A DNA stretch of 64,000 nucleotides, taken from NCBI GenBank assembly GCA_017964005.1, contig JAGCSR010000014.1:1-64000 (forward strand). The letters run 5' to 3'. The translations under genes and the position numbers were made by a program. This DNA comes from Clostridiales bacterium. GTDB lineage: Bacteria; Bacillota; Clostridia; Saccharofermentanales; Saccharofermentanaceae. Within the stretch, counting starts at the first letter, position 1. The number at the start of each line of letters is the position of its first letter. Positions 25,335 through 35,005 of this stretch are shown in pieces. The notes under the pieces were generated by a model. It was given only the letters and a program-made list of their open reading frames with translations. It was not told the origin of the DNA and made no database searches.

Positions 25335-26059
25335 AACCCCTTACCCCTCTTATAAATCTTGTATGCTCGCATCAAATCGTCATACTTTCTTCGCGGAACA
25401 TCAAAACTCTCGCCATTATCCATCAACAATGTTTTTCCGCTGATCCTATCTACATGTGCCAGATTTACACAGTTTCCGGCATTTACTGAAACAAAATCGT
25501 ATTCCGCCATTTGAGACGATATCTTCATTAGCGGACGTCTCTGTTTCAACTCTTCCGGCCCTTCATGATTGTTTACCACAAATACGGTGTAATTTCCGGA
25601 ACGTCTCAAGTACAGTATGTCACTCACTTTTATGCTACGCTCACCTATAGTGAATTCTAATGTAATGATCTTTTTATCTGCTTGGAGTGTTTTCATCAAT
25701 AAATCCAGACACTCTTCAATGTAAACTTGAATATCTTCATCTTTCAAGATAAACCTTATTGCATTGACGTAATAGCCCTCTGAAGCATATTTCATATAAG
25801 CAGATATAAATGCGATCGGTGTATTCTCATTGATCTCGTGCAACTGTTGAGCAAGCTCCATTCCGTTCATGTCTCGAAGCTCAACATCAAGCATTATCAG
25901 GTCGTAGTCATATAGCTTAAAAGACTCTAATAAACTCTTGCCCGAGATAAAAGCATCCACTTTATACTCTTGCTCGCATTGAGCCAGATATCTCATTACG
26001 ATCGTTTTCTCTTTATCCAAGCATTCCTGATTATCGTCACATACAGCTATTCTGATCAT
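25331..26059 (-). CDS. LytTR-family response regulator (AgrA-like)
   Basis: A 242-aa regulator: an N-terminal receiver (about 1-120) with the acidic pair CDDN, phospho-acceptor Asp in LIMLDVELRD and the switch region IAFISAYMKYA; a C-terminal LytTR DNA-binding domain (about 140-240) with VSDILYLRRSGNYTVF and FVSVNAGNCVNLAHVDRI. The ATG at 26059 with GAAGG five bases upstream is preferred to the in-frame GTG at 26065. First gene of the agr operon. Confidence 0.92.
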   Translation of the reverse strand: MIRIAVCDDNQECLDKEKTIVMRYLAQCEQEYKVDAFISGKSLLESFKLYDYDLIMLDVELRDMNGMELAQQLHEINENTPIAFISAYMKYASEGYYVNAIRFILKDEDIQVYIEECLDLLMKTLQADKKIITLEFTIGERSIKVSDILYLRRSGNYTVFVVNNHEGPEELKQRRPLMKISSQMAEYDFVSVNAGNCVNLAHVDRISGKTLLMDNGESFDVPRRKYDDLMRAYKIYKRGKGL

Positions 26060-26098
26060 GGTCACCTTCGCCTAAAAGAAATGATATTGAATATTTGT

Positions 26099-26127
26099 AT
26101 TCTACATATCCGTCTATACTATTTCAA
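26099..26127 (-). promoter_or_regulatory. Predicted promoter of the regulator-kinase genes
   Basis: TTGAAA (26127-26122), a 17-nt spacer and TAGAAT (26104-26099) on the minus strand, 40 nt before the response-regulator ATG. Confidence 0.65.
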
Positions 26128-26205
26128 CAAACGGACAGGATTCTGAAAATGGACCGCTTTTATAAGACACTTTTATTTTATATAACGTTAATGAGTACAA
26201 AAATC

Positions 26206-26239
26206 GGCGGAATCTGCGACTTTGCGAGCAGATTCCGCC
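26206..26239 (-). terminator. Terminator of the sodium symporter gene
   Basis: A perfect 12-bp stem, GGCGGAATCTGC with GCAGATTCCGCC, is followed on the minus strand by GATTTTTG. It separates the symporter from the agr operon. Confidence 0.85.
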
Positions 26240-26272
26240 AACTTATTTTGCTGTATTTGTTGTGTTACCTTA

Positions 26273-27841
26273 TCAGTCTTTCTCGTCTGCGGGAGCATTC
26301 TCGGGAAGAGAATATCTCTTCTCGATGGTGACAGTCTCCTCATAGCAGGAGAAGATGCCTTCCACCTTTTCCTTGGAAAGCTTGGGTGTGATAAGGCTTA
26401 CCAAAGGTACGATAACAAGACCGGCAAGCATCGTTATGGCACCGGCGTTGATGGGGGATGCGATGAACTTGAAGACCATATTGGCAACCGTAAAACCTAC
26501 ACCGAAGATGAAGCATACCCATACGGAAAGCTTTGTTGTCTTCTTCCAGTAGAGGCCCCAGAGGAACGGTGCGAGGAATGCGCCTGCAAGAGCACCCCAG
26601 GAGTAACCCATGAGCTGAGCGATGAACGTCGGCGGGTTGAGGGAAAGAAGAACGGATACGACGATGAAGAACACGAGAAGGAGTCTCATGGTGATGAGCT
26701 GTGTCTTCTCTGTCTTCTTCTTGTCTTCGCCTTCCTTGGGCCTTATCTGCTCGATAAGATCCAATGTGACCGTGGAGCTCGATGTAAGAACGAGCGATGA
26801 CAGTGTGGACATTGAAGCTGAGAGCACGAGAACGATGACGACACCTAAGAGAAGGTCCGGGAGATTTTCGAGCATCGTAGGGATGATGGAGTCGAAGAGG
26901 ACGCTTCCGTCTTCCTTGTAGATAGCGGCATTACCGCTGTAGAGTCTTGCAAATCCGCCCAGGAAGTAGCAGCCGCCTGCAACGATGAAAGCAAAGAATG
27001 TGGAGATGATCGTTCCGGCCTTAACGGACTTCTCGTCCTTGATGGCATAGAACTTGCCGACCATCTGAGGCAGACCCCATGTACCGAGGGAGGTAAGGAT
27101 AATTACACCCAGGAGGTTAAGAGGGTCAGGTCCGAAGAAGGATGTGAACGCACCCTGCATGCCTTCAGTTACGGGAAGGTCGGAAGGTGTCTGTGACAAC
27201 GTCGTAAGAGCTCCGATAAAGCCGCCGTTGTTGTTGAGAACGGAGAAGATGACAGCCGTGATGCCGAAGAGCATGATGACGCCCTGAACCAGGTCATTTA
27301 CGACAGTTGCCATGTATCCGCCCAGGATAACATAGACACAGGTAAGGGCTGCCATGACGATGATGCAGACCTTGTAGTCGATGCTGAAGGCCATGTTGAA
27401 GAGTCTTGACAGACCGTTATATACGGAAGATGTATAAGGGATCAGGAAGATGAACGATATCAGAGCTGCCGTGATGCGGAGCGCCTTGCTGTCGAATCTC
27501 TTGCCGAAGAAGTCAGGCATGGTCTTAGAGTTCAAGTGCTTGGTCATGACCCTGGTCCTTCTTCCCAGGATGATCCATGCAAGAAGCGATCCGATGACCG
27601 CGTTGCCGATACCGATCCAGGTGGACGCTACACCGTACTTCCATCCGAACTGGCCTGCGTATCCGATGAATACGACGGCCGAGAAATAGGATGTTCCGTA
27701 ACCGAATGCCGTAAGCCAGGGGCCCGCGGACCTTCCGCCCAGAACGAAGCCTTCAACGCTGTTTGCCTTCTTGCGGGTAATGACACCGATACCGATCATT
27801 ACGGCAAAGAACAGAACCAGAAAGATGATCTTCACTACCAT
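26273..27841 (-). CDS. Sodium:solute symporter (SSS family)
   Basis: A 522-aa membrane transporter with about 13 helices. Family marks are GGRSAGPWLTAFGYGTSYFSAVVFIG in helices 1-2, the GGYMATVVNDLVQG segment, and the Na2-site region ASMSTLSSLVLTSSSTVTLD in helix 8. It is related to PutP (proline) but its substrate cannot be fixed. GTGAGG lies before the ATG. It follows the acyl-CoA ligase gene on the same strand with a terminator-like hairpin between them. Confidence 0.88.
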   Translation of the reverse strand: MVVKIIFLVLFFAVMIGIGVITRKKANSVEGFVLGGRSAGPWLTAFGYGTSYFSAVVFIGYAGQFGWKYGVASTWIGIGNAVIGSLLAWIILGRRTRVMTKHLNSKTMPDFFGKRFDSKALRITAALISFIFLIPYTSSVYNGLSRLFNMAFSIDYKVCIIVMAALTCVYVILGGYMATVVNDLVQGVIMLFGITAVIFSVLNNNGGFIGALTTLSQTPSDLPVTEGMQGAFTSFFGPDPLNLLGVIILTSLGTWGLPQMVGKFYAIKDEKSVKAGTIISTFFAFIVAGGCYFLGGFARLYSGNAAIYKEDGSVLFDSIIPTMLENLPDLLLGVVIVLVLSASMSTLSSLVLTSSSTVTLDLIEQIRPKEGEDKKKTEKTQLITMRLLLVFFIVVSVLLSLNPPTFIAQLMGYSWGALAGAFLAPFLWGLYWKKTTKLSVWVCFIFGVGFTVANMVFKFIASPINAGAITMLAGLVIVPLVSLITPKLSKEKVEGIFSCYEETVTIEKRYSLPENAPADEKD

Positions 27842-27907
27842 ATATTATTCCTCACTTCCGGCTTCCTGCCCCTCTTAAGTCAGGAAGCAAATTATATGCA
27901 TAATAAT

Positions 27908-27937
27908 CCCTGCGCCGTTTTTTGTTCCGGCACAGGG
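27908..27937 (-). terminator. Terminator-like hairpin after the acyl-CoA ligase
   Basis: CCCTGTGCCG and CGGCGCAGGG on the minus strand form a 10-bp stem (one G-T type mismatch) over an A-rich loop, followed by ATTATTATG. The U tract is weak. Confidence 0.5.
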
Positions 27938-27945
27938 CTGTTATT

Positions 27946-29586
27946 TTATGACTTATTCTCTTGTTCAACAAGTCTTTCGGCACCGTATCTCTTGCGGAGA
28001 ACGGGCTTCTCGATCTTACCTGTGGCGTTCCTCGGAACGTCAGCCAGGATTATCTGCTTGGGTCTCTTGTAACGGGGAAGCTGGTTGCAGAACTTCTCGA
28101 GTTCCTCAACAGTACATCCGCTGCCGGGTTCGATCTCAACAATGGCACCGGTGATCTCACCAAGTCTCTTGTCGGGAAGACCTATTACAGCTACATCCTT
28201 GACCTTGGGATATTCCTGGAGGAAGTTCTCGATCTCAACAGGATAGATATTCTCGCCGCCGGATACGATAACATCCTTCTTACGGTCTACAAGGAAGTAG
28301 AAGCCGTCTTCGTCCTGAAGGGCCATGTCGCCTGTGAAGAGCCACCCATCCCTTAAGGTCTCTTTGGTTGCTTCGGGGTTCCTATAGTATTCGAGCATGA
28401 CGCCGGGGCCCTTAACACAGAGCTCACCTACTTCGCCCTGCTTTACGGTGTTGCCTTCCTCGTCAACGATCTTACACTCCCAGCGGTAACCGGGAACGCC
28501 GATGGCGCCGACTTTGTGGGTATTCTCAAGACCCAGGTGAACACAGCCGGGGCCGGTGGATTCGGACAGGCCGTAGTTTGTATCGTACTGATGCTGCGGG
28601 AAGTAATCCTTCCAGTGACGGATCAGCGAAGGCGGAACGGGCTGTGCGCCGATATGCATGAGACGCCACTGATCCAGCTTATAGTCTTCGAGTTTAAGTT
28701 CGCCCCTGTCCAGAGCATCCAGGATGTCCTGTGCCCACGGTACGAGGAGCCATACGATAGTGCACTGCTCGTCAGATGCGGCCTTCAGGATAACGTCAGG
28801 CTTTGTGCCCTTGAGAAGGACAGCCTTGCTGCAGGTCCAAAGTGAACCCATCCAATGGAACTTTGCGCCTGTATGGTAAAGAGGCGGAATGCAGAGGAAG
28901 CAGTCATCCTTGCCGGTCTTGTGGTGGATAGCCTCCATCTCTGCAGCCTGTGTAAGGCTTCTGTGAGGATGAAGGATGGCCTTGGGGAATCCGGTCGTGC
29001 CGGATGAGAAATAGATCGCAGCGTAATCTTCTTCCGTAAGCTCGATCATAGGATCGGTGCTGGGATAATCTGCAACCATGCTCCAGTAGTTCTCTGCGAA
29101 CTCGGGACGCTGGGATCCTCCGACATAGATCAGGAGTCTTCCGTTCGTGATCTCGTCCGCATTGATCGAAAGTCTGTCAACGAACTCGGGACCGAAGAAC
29201 ATAACTGATACTTCAGCCAGGTCTGCGCAGTAAGAGATCTCATTTGCCGTATATCTGAAGTTGAAAGGAACGGCGATGGCTCCTGTCTTCAGGATACCGA
29301 AGTAGATGGGAAGCCACTCCAGGCAGTTGAACATGAGGATAGCTACCTTGTCGCCCTTCTTGATTCCGAGATCTAAGAGCATGTTGGCAACACGGTTCGA
29401 CTTCTCATCGAAAACCTGCCATGTGATCTGTCTTCTGTAATGCTTATGGTCCTTGGTCTGCTGAACAAGATCGAATTCCTTGAAGGAATACTTCCTGGTA
29501 TCCTCCATCGTGGGATTGAGTTCAACCAGAGCAACCTCTTCGCCGTGTTCTTTGGCATTGCGTCTCAGTAAATCTGTTACGGGCAT
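27946..29586 (-). CDS. AMP-forming acyl-CoA ligase
   Basis: A 546-aa adenylate-forming enzyme. P-loop YFSSGTTGFPKA is near residue 195; A5 NYGLSESTGPG, A7 GWLFTGDMA, A8 RKKDVIVSGGENIYPVEIE and A10 RNATGKIEK are all present. Its architecture is that of medium/long-chain or aryl acyl-CoA synthetases; the substrate is not fixed by sequence. An insertion at about 35-55 (DLVQQTKDHKHYRRQITW) splits the usual N-terminal motif. It lies upstream of the sodium symporter; joint use for an acid substrate is possible but unproven. Confidence 0.88.
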   Translation of the reverse strand: MPVTDLLRRNAKEHGEEVALVELNPTMEDTRKYSFKEFDLVQQTKDHKHYRRQITWQVFDEKSNRVANMLLDLGIKKGDKVAILMFNCLEWLPIYFGILKTGAIAVPFNFRYTANEISYCADLAEVSVMFFGPEFVDRLSINADEITNGRLLIYVGGSQRPEFAENYWSMVADYPSTDPMIELTEEDYAAIYFSSGTTGFPKAILHPHRSLTQAAEMEAIHHKTGKDDCFLCIPPLYHTGAKFHWMGSLWTCSKAVLLKGTKPDVILKAASDEQCTIVWLLVPWAQDILDALDRGELKLEDYKLDQWRLMHIGAQPVPPSLIRHWKDYFPQHQYDTNYGLSESTGPGCVHLGLENTHKVGAIGVPGYRWECKIVDEEGNTVKQGEVGELCVKGPGVMLEYYRNPEATKETLRDGWLFTGDMALQDEDGFYFLVDRKKDVIVSGGENIYPVEIENFLQEYPKVKDVAVIGLPDKRLGEITGAIVEIEPGSGCTVEELEKFCNQLPRYKRPKQIILADVPRNATGKIEKPVLRKRYGAERLVEQENKS

Positions 29587-29637
29587 GGGTATATGGTCCT
29601 CACTTTTTTTATCATTAATAAAGCCAAAGACAATAAT

Positions 29638-29655
29638 AACACCCTAAAGGGTGTT
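29638..29655 (-). terminator. Terminator of the GGDEF-EAL gene
   Basis: AACACCCT and AGGGTGTT make an 8-bp stem with a 2-nt loop, followed by ATTATTGTCTTT on the minus strand, 32 nt past the stop. Confidence 0.65.
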
Positions 29656-29686
29656 CGTCAAAAACTAATTGGAAAAAAGCGTTATC

Positions 29687-31981
29687 TCAAGAACCTTCAA
29701 GATCCGTTCCGGAATTAAGAAGTTCTTCAAACCTGTCGGTGGGAAGAGGTTCGGAGAAATAGAAGCCCTGAAAGAGTTCGCACCCCATCTCGGACAGACC
29801 GTCGTATTGGCTCTGTGTCTCAATGCCTTCGGTAATCGACGCGATCCCCAGTTCCTGGCTCAACTTGATCACGTTCCTTACGATGATGTCAGCCTTGGCG
29901 GCATTCTCGGCGCTTCCCAAGAAATTCATGTCGATCTTGAGAACGTCAACCGGAATCTCCTTGAGCATGTTAAGAGAAGAATACCCGGACCCGAAGTCAT
30001 CCATCTCCACGATGAAGCCGCTCCGGCGGAACTCGTTCATTATATCGATCATCTTATCCGTGTCGTTCACCATGACGGTCTCGGTTATCTCCACGCGGAG
30101 TTTGGAAGGCTCGATATCGAACTCCCTGACCAGGTCTCTTATATATTCGGGGACATCCATGTAGTAGAAGTCCTTGGGCGAGATGTTTACGGAGATGAAG
30201 GTGTCCCTTCCCTGCTTCTTCCAATCCGCAAGGATACGGCAGGCACAGCGCCACATATACTTATCGACCTCGGCGATCATTCCGTTCTTCTCGAGTGCCG
30301 GGATAAACTTGACGGGTGTTAGGAACCCGTGTTCCTTATGCATCCAGCGGACAAGGGCTTCGGCGCCGACAATGTTCCCTTCAGAATCTGCGATAGGCTG
30401 AAGGTACGGCACGATATTGCCTCTTCTTATGGCATCCGCGAGCTGCGCGGACAGTTCCTGATTCCAGAGGATCTCATTCTTGATCTCGTCGTCGTAATAC
30501 GCAATGTGAGCATCCTCATCGCCATTTATCGTAGCCAGCGCGAGACGGGCTTTGGCGAACATATCAGGGACTTCGCTTTCGCCGCGGACGACTTCATATG
30601 CACCCATCTGGATCTGGATAGGATACTTGACCTTGTCCCTCTTGATCGTGATGTGGAGCAGTTCTTCTTCGAGCTTTGCGGAGTTGAATTCGTTCTTGGG
30701 GATCAGGATACCGAAGTTGTCGCCGGCAATCCTTCCATATATGCTGCCCTTGGGGAATACATTCCTCAGTTTATCTGCAAGACACTTGATTGCATAATCG
30801 CCGAAGTCCGTGCCGAAGATATCGTTGACTATCTTAAAGCTCTTGATATTGATGAACAGGACCATATACTCGGTATCCGGGTGAGCATCGAGCGAGGATT
30901 GTATAGCCTTGTAGAGAAAATCCCTGGTATACAGTCCCGTGAGCTTATCATGAGTCGCTTCGTACATCTCACGCCTGATCTTAAGCTGTTCTTCGGTAAC
31001 GTCCTTGACCTTAAGGTAGTAACCGGTAACCCTGCCCTTATCGTTGATAACGTCATTGTTCTCCAGAAGATAGTATTTGACACTGTCTTCGCCGCCCGTT
31101 ACAACCTGTTCCGACCAGTTGCCCTTGCGCAGCTTGATGTTGAACAGATATTCCAGAAGGTCCGGGGCATTCTCACAGTTATTCTCCTGAACACCTACAA
31201 GAAGGCATCCTTCATTATTCGCCCAGACGCAGCGCCCTCTGGGGCTGAATATAAAGCAAGCCTCCGAACCGTTCGATACTATGCCGGACAGCATACGGTC
31301 CAAGAGCCTCAGGGGCCTGTAGTGAATGGAGAAGTAGTAGATAAGCACGCCGAAAGCGCCGAACCCCAGCATGGATCTGTCGATGGGATTATCGGAGAAG
31401 ATGTAATAGCTTTCCCATACGCCCACCAGGACCATGGTTATCATGATGATGGAATAACGTTCCCTGTATATACGGGAGGTATTGACGGTGGTAAGGACAA
31501 AGATCAGGATGACTGCCAGGAATACGCCGTAGTCCACTATCCTGTGTATCGTCTGCCCGAGGAGGGGGACCACATTGTAATAGGACTGGCCGTCAAGGAA
31601 GATCTCCTCTACATCGAAAGCATGACGGGTAAAAGGATTGATAAGGAGCTGCACCACATCTGCCGCAAGGATATACCTGATGAATGCCGGGGGCTTTTGA
31701 CCCCTGCCGGCGCCCTTGCAGTACGCCACGGTAAACATCATCAGTTCGTATACGACAATGTCCATGCCGACGAAATAGATGTAACATCCCATCAAAGACA
31801 GGATCCTGTTGGTGGACAGGATGATGATCCCGTTGCCGAGGATAGGCGGCATAAGAGCAATGTTGAGCTTTGCCACCGCTTTGCCCAACTCTTTATAGTG
31901 GCGGTTCGAATCGATAGCACACGTTGTCAGCGTGAGTATCAATACCAGAAACAGTGCCGCATATAAGAACCTGGATAGCAC
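29687..31981 (-). CDS. Membrane GGDEF-EAL protein with degenerate GGDEF
   Basis: A 764-aa protein. The N-terminal ~240 residues form a 7-helix membrane sensor (histidine-kinase-7TM-like). A PAS-like part (about 240-345) follows, then a GGDEF domain (about 350-510) and an EAL domain (about 515-760). The GGDEF active loop reads AGDNF, so cyclase activity is unlikely and the domain may only bind nucleotide. The EAL domain keeps its catalytic set: EALVRW, SVNISP, EITET, DDFGSGYSSL, LKID, EGIE and QGFYFSEPL. The predicted role is c-di-GMP hydrolysis controlled by a membrane signal. Confidence 0.88.
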   Translation of the reverse strand: MLSRFLYAALFLVLILTLTTCAIDSNRHYKELGKAVAKLNIALMPPILGNGIIILSTNRILSLMGCYIYFVGMDIVVYELMMFTVAYCKGAGRGQKPPAFIRYILAADVVQLLINPFTRHAFDVEEIFLDGQSYYNVVPLLGQTIHRIVDYGVFLAVILIFVLTTVNTSRIYRERYSIIMITMVLVGVWESYYIFSDNPIDRSMLGFGAFGVLIYYFSIHYRPLRLLDRMLSGIVSNGSEACFIFSPRGRCVWANNEGCLLVGVQENNCENAPDLLEYLFNIKLRKGNWSEQVVTGGEDSVKYYLLENNDVINDKGRVTGYYLKVKDVTEEQLKIRREMYEATHDKLTGLYTRDFLYKAIQSSLDAHPDTEYMVLFINIKSFKIVNDIFGTDFGDYAIKCLADKLRNVFPKGSIYGRIAGDNFGILIPKNEFNSAKLEEELLHITIKRDKVKYPIQIQMGAYEVVRGESEVPDMFAKARLALATINGDEDAHIAYYDDEIKNEILWNQELSAQLADAIRRGNIVPYLQPIADSEGNIVGAEALVRWMHKEHGFLTPVKFIPALEKNGMIAEVDKYMWRCACRILADWKKQGRDTFISVNISPKDFYYMDVPEYIRDLVREFDIEPSKLRVEITETVMVNDTDKMIDIMNEFRRSGFIVEMDDFGSGYSSLNMLKEIPVDVLKIDMNFLGSAENAAKADIIVRNVIKLSQELGIASITEGIETQSQYDGLSEMGCELFQGFYFSEPLPTDRFEELLNSGTDLEGS

Positions 31982-32097
31982 ACCTACACCTCAATACCCG
32001 TAAAGTCTTGCCTTCGCATTATTGCATTATAAGGCACGATTATTATACACACTTGATCAAGTTATTAATTTTTCGGGAACGATACCCGAAAACAAAA

Positions 32098-32126
32098 CGG
32101 CAGGGTAACCGGAATATCCCCTGCCG
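32098..32126 (-). terminator. Terminator of the TSCPD gene
   Basis: CGGCAGGG and CCCTGCCG stem followed by TTTTGTTTTC on the minus strand. The stem sequence is the same as at 13714-13743. Confidence 0.8.
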
Positions 32127-32147
32127 CACCTTTATCATTACCGGATC

Positions 32148-32405
32148 TCAGCCCTCTTGACCCAGGGCTTCATCTATAGCTTTGGCCAGCTGGTCAGCGC
32201 AGGATGTGCCCTTGCCGCCGCAGTCATTGCCTCTTAAGATTTCTGCCGTCTCCTTGGCGTCAGCACCTTCCAGGAGCTTGCCGATCGCGGCCAGGTTCCC
32301 GGGGCACCCTCCGACGAAAGATACATTATGGAGCTTGCCGTCTTCGATCCCGAAAGTTATCATCCTGGAACATACCCCGCGGGGTGTATATGAATAATCA
32401 GCCAT
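32148..32405 (-). CDS. TSCPD-domain protein (TIGR03905 type)
   Basis: An 85-aa protein with YTPRGVCSRMITF, GGCPGNLAAIGKLLEG and DCGGKGTSCADQLAKAI. These motifs are those of the small stand-alone TSCPD proteins, related to the C-terminal tail of vitamin-B12-dependent ribonucleotide reductase. Four Cys are present in the conserved spots and could bind metal. Function is unknown. AGGAGGG lies before the ATG. Confidence 0.88.
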   Translation of the reverse strand: MADYSYTPRGVCSRMITFGIEDGKLHNVSFVGGCPGNLAAIGKLLEGADAKETAEILRGNDCGGKGTSCADQLAKAIDEALGQEG

Positions 32406-32508
32406 GTTACAGACCCTCCTGTCTCGTCCTTACTCTCTCATTATATCAGATGCCGCAAGTGATGTCCTTAGCGCAGGGGATCCCCGCTATCCGGATCTCT
32501 TGCACCGA

Positions 32509-34884
32509 TCATTCTCCCTCCGGGAGGAATTCTATTACTTCGTCATCTTCTTTTGCCTGGGGTTCCGCCGGGATCACGGTCAGGATCGCGTCGGTTACTT
32601 TCGCGTAAAGGGCCATCATGGGATCATGGTCTTTGCGAATGGCACCGGCATCTTCCGAATTGGCGCAGGCTTCGAGTTTTGCCGCCATATCCGACAGTTC
32701 CCAGGCGCCTATCATCTTTGAAGTGCTCTTTAAGGAATGTACATGTATCGCGTAATCATGCCAGTTTGATGCCTCGTATGTCTTGGCAAGGTTCTCCTTC
32801 TTCTCTTCACTGCCCTGCGCGTATTCTGCCAGAAGAGACCTGTAGAAGTCCTCGTCATTCTGACAATACTTAAGCCCCGTCTGAGGCTCTATTCCCGCTT
32901 TGCGAAGAGTCCCGAGATCATCTTCTTCAGGTTCTTCTTCAGTCGGTATGCTGCCTGACACTGTCCTTACCAGCTCTATCTTCTCGTCAGGCAGATGCTT
33001 CATCAGCATCTTCTCAAAAGCCGCGCTGTCGATAGGCTTCGACAGATAATCCGAGAACCCTTCGGCGATATATCTTTCTTTGGCGCCGATCACAGCATCC
33101 GCGGTCAGGCAGATTACGGGCGTTTGCAGATTGGCGCCGTCCTCGGTTGCGCGTATCTTATGGAGCGCCTCGGTACCGTTCATCTCGGGCATCCTCTGGT
33201 CCATAAGGATCAGGTCATACCGGGTCTTTGCCGCCATCTCGACGGCATCAGCGCCGGATGTTGCGGTATCAACACTTATCTTGGTGCTCTTTAAGAGATT
33301 GACAACTACTGTCAGGTTTATCCTGGTGTCATCCACGATCAGGATACGGGCATTCGGAGCCCTGAACGATTCACGGTAAGGCCTGGCCTCCACCATGTTG
33401 GCTTCGAACCTTGCCTGGAAATCTCCCATAGGTTCGGAAGACAGCATCTTCTGCGGGATCTTAACCGTAAATTCCGAGCCCTTGCCGTATTCACTCTCAA
33501 CGGATATATCTCCTCCCATCATGTCCAGCAGACGCTTGGATATGACGAGCCCCAGACCCGTGCCCTCAACGGTGCTGTTATGCTCCATCTCGAGCCTTTG
33601 GAACTTGGTGAACAGTTTCTCTTTGTCCTCGGGGCGTATGCCTATGCCTGTATCCTTAACAGAGAATATCAGTATTATCTTATCACCGCCGGATTTATCG
33701 CCTCTCAAGGTAAGCCTTACGGATCCCTGTTCGGTATATTTGACCGCGTTATTGAGAAGGTTCGTCAGGACCTGGCGGATGCGAACCTCATCTCCCGACA
33801 GGGAATCCGGTATCGACTGATCGATATCGATCGTAAATTCCAGTTTCTTGTCCTGAGCCTTGAAGAGGATCATGTTGTTAAGGTCGTTGATCAAGGAGCT
33901 CAACTGGTAGGGAGCTTCGATTATATCCATCCTTCCGGCTTCTATTTTCGAGAAGTCCAGGATATCGTTAACTATGGCAAGAAGGTTATTGCCGGCGCTC
34001 TTGACATCGCCTGCGTACATGCCGATGTTGTCCAGGGATTCCCGGACATCTGCAGAACCGCTGTCACAATTATCCAGCGCCTTATTGTCCTCACGTATGA
34101 TCATCTCGTTCATCCCGAGAACAACATTTATCGGAGTCCTTATCTCATGTGACATATTGGCAAGGAAATCACTCTTGGCCTGGTTTGCGCTCTCGGCCCG
34201 GACCTTCTCTTCCAGAAGTTCACCCTGGGCCCTGACAAAAGGTCTTACGATAAACAATGACAGGAGCGCCGCAACGAGAAGTGACAGCAGAAGGATTATC
34301 ACATAGCTTATGACCGTGGACCGTGTCTGTTCCGACAGCTGTGCCTCGAACCACTCCACGGAGAAATCAACAGCTACTATCCCGACAACATCCCCGGCTG
34401 AATCGAACACGGGACTGTAGGCGCTGTAGAACCTCCCCCACTTGTCTTCATAGGGGACCTCATCTACCGCGGCAATCCCCCGCCCTGCCGACGCGAGAGC
34501 CTCCGTATACTTGACACTGTCTCCGTAAGCTGCCGGCGTCAGAGGGTCAAGATCCATCGTGAAGATGAACTGTCCCGGACTGTCTTCCTTGATGCTGTAT
34601 ACATATTTCAGCTCACCGACATTATCCCTGAAAACTGCCAGTGTGTTATAGAGGTCGTTATATTTGGCGCTGCCGACATCTTCTTCCTTGAGATCTTTGA
34701 GAACATCACCGCTTACGGATCCCGAAGCACAGTTAGCGATATCCAGCATTCGCTGCTGGATGGCCCTTCGGATACCGACTCTTGCCCTGTACAAAGAGAC
34801 CGAACAGAAGAGGATACTGGTGATGAGCAGAATACACTCTACCATCATTATGATCTTGGTAGAAAGCCTGTTCCTCGACGCCAC
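32509..34884 (-). CDS. Hybrid sensor histidine kinase with receiver and Hpt domains
   Basis: A 791-aa protein in the order: membrane helix (about 10-33), extracytoplasmic cache-like sensor (to about 185), second helix, HisKA (SHEIRTPINVVLG), ATPase domain (N-box VLTNLLNNAVKY, DTGIGI, GTGLGLVISKRL), receiver (VDDTRIN, Asp in LILMDQRMPEMNG), and Hpt (His in HVHSLKSTSKMIG). A complete phosphorelay is in one chain; the output regulator is not adjacent. The GTG at 34884 after AGGGGG is preferred to a TTG ten codons upstream. Confidence 0.92.
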   Translation of the reverse strand: MASRNRLSTKIIMMVECILLITSILFCSVSLYRARVGIRRAIQQRMLDIANCASGSVSGDVLKDLKEEDVGSAKYNDLYNTLAVFRDNVGELKYVYSIKEDSPGQFIFTMDLDPLTPAAYGDSVKYTEALASAGRGIAAVDEVPYEDKWGRFYSAYSPVFDSAGDVVGIVAVDFSVEWFEAQLSEQTRSTVISYVIILLLSLLVAALLSLFIVRPFVRAQGELLEEKVRAESANQAKSDFLANMSHEIRTPINVVLGMNEMIIREDNKALDNCDSGSADVRESLDNIGMYAGDVKSAGNNLLAIVNDILDFSKIEAGRMDIIEAPYQLSSLINDLNNMILFKAQDKKLEFTIDIDQSIPDSLSGDEVRIRQVLTNLLNNAVKYTEQGSVRLTLRGDKSGGDKIILIFSVKDTGIGIRPEDKEKLFTKFQRLEMEHNSTVEGTGLGLVISKRLLDMMGGDISVESEYGKGSEFTVKIPQKMLSSEPMGDFQARFEANMVEARPYRESFRAPNARILIVDDTRINLTVVVNLLKSTKISVDTATSGADAVEMAAKTRYDLILMDQRMPEMNGTEALHKIRATEDGANLQTPVICLTADAVIGAKERYIAEGFSDYLSKPIDSAAFEKMLMKHLPDEKIELVRTVSGSIPTEEEPEEDDLGTLRKAGIEPQTGLKYCQNDEDFYRSLLAEYAQGSEEKKENLAKTYEASNWHDYAIHVHSLKSTSKMIGAWELSDMAAKLEACANSEDAGAIRKDHDPMMALYAKVTDAILTVIPAEPQAKEDDEVIEFLPEGE

Positions 34885-35005
34885 TAAGCGGTACCCCCTG
34901 AGATGAACGTGCAAAATCCCCTCTTACACGCGTAATTAAGTAATAGTTATAGTATCGTAAAGAGGGGCTTATTTCAAGATTTTGAGGCTGACAGAGATTA
35001 GCGGA

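Noticed and set aside
30329..31966. A 545-codon open frame on the plus strand
   Set aside because: It lies wholly antisense to the GGDEF-EAL gene, whose motifs are certain. It has no ribosome site and no recognisable domain, so it is a codon-bias shadow.
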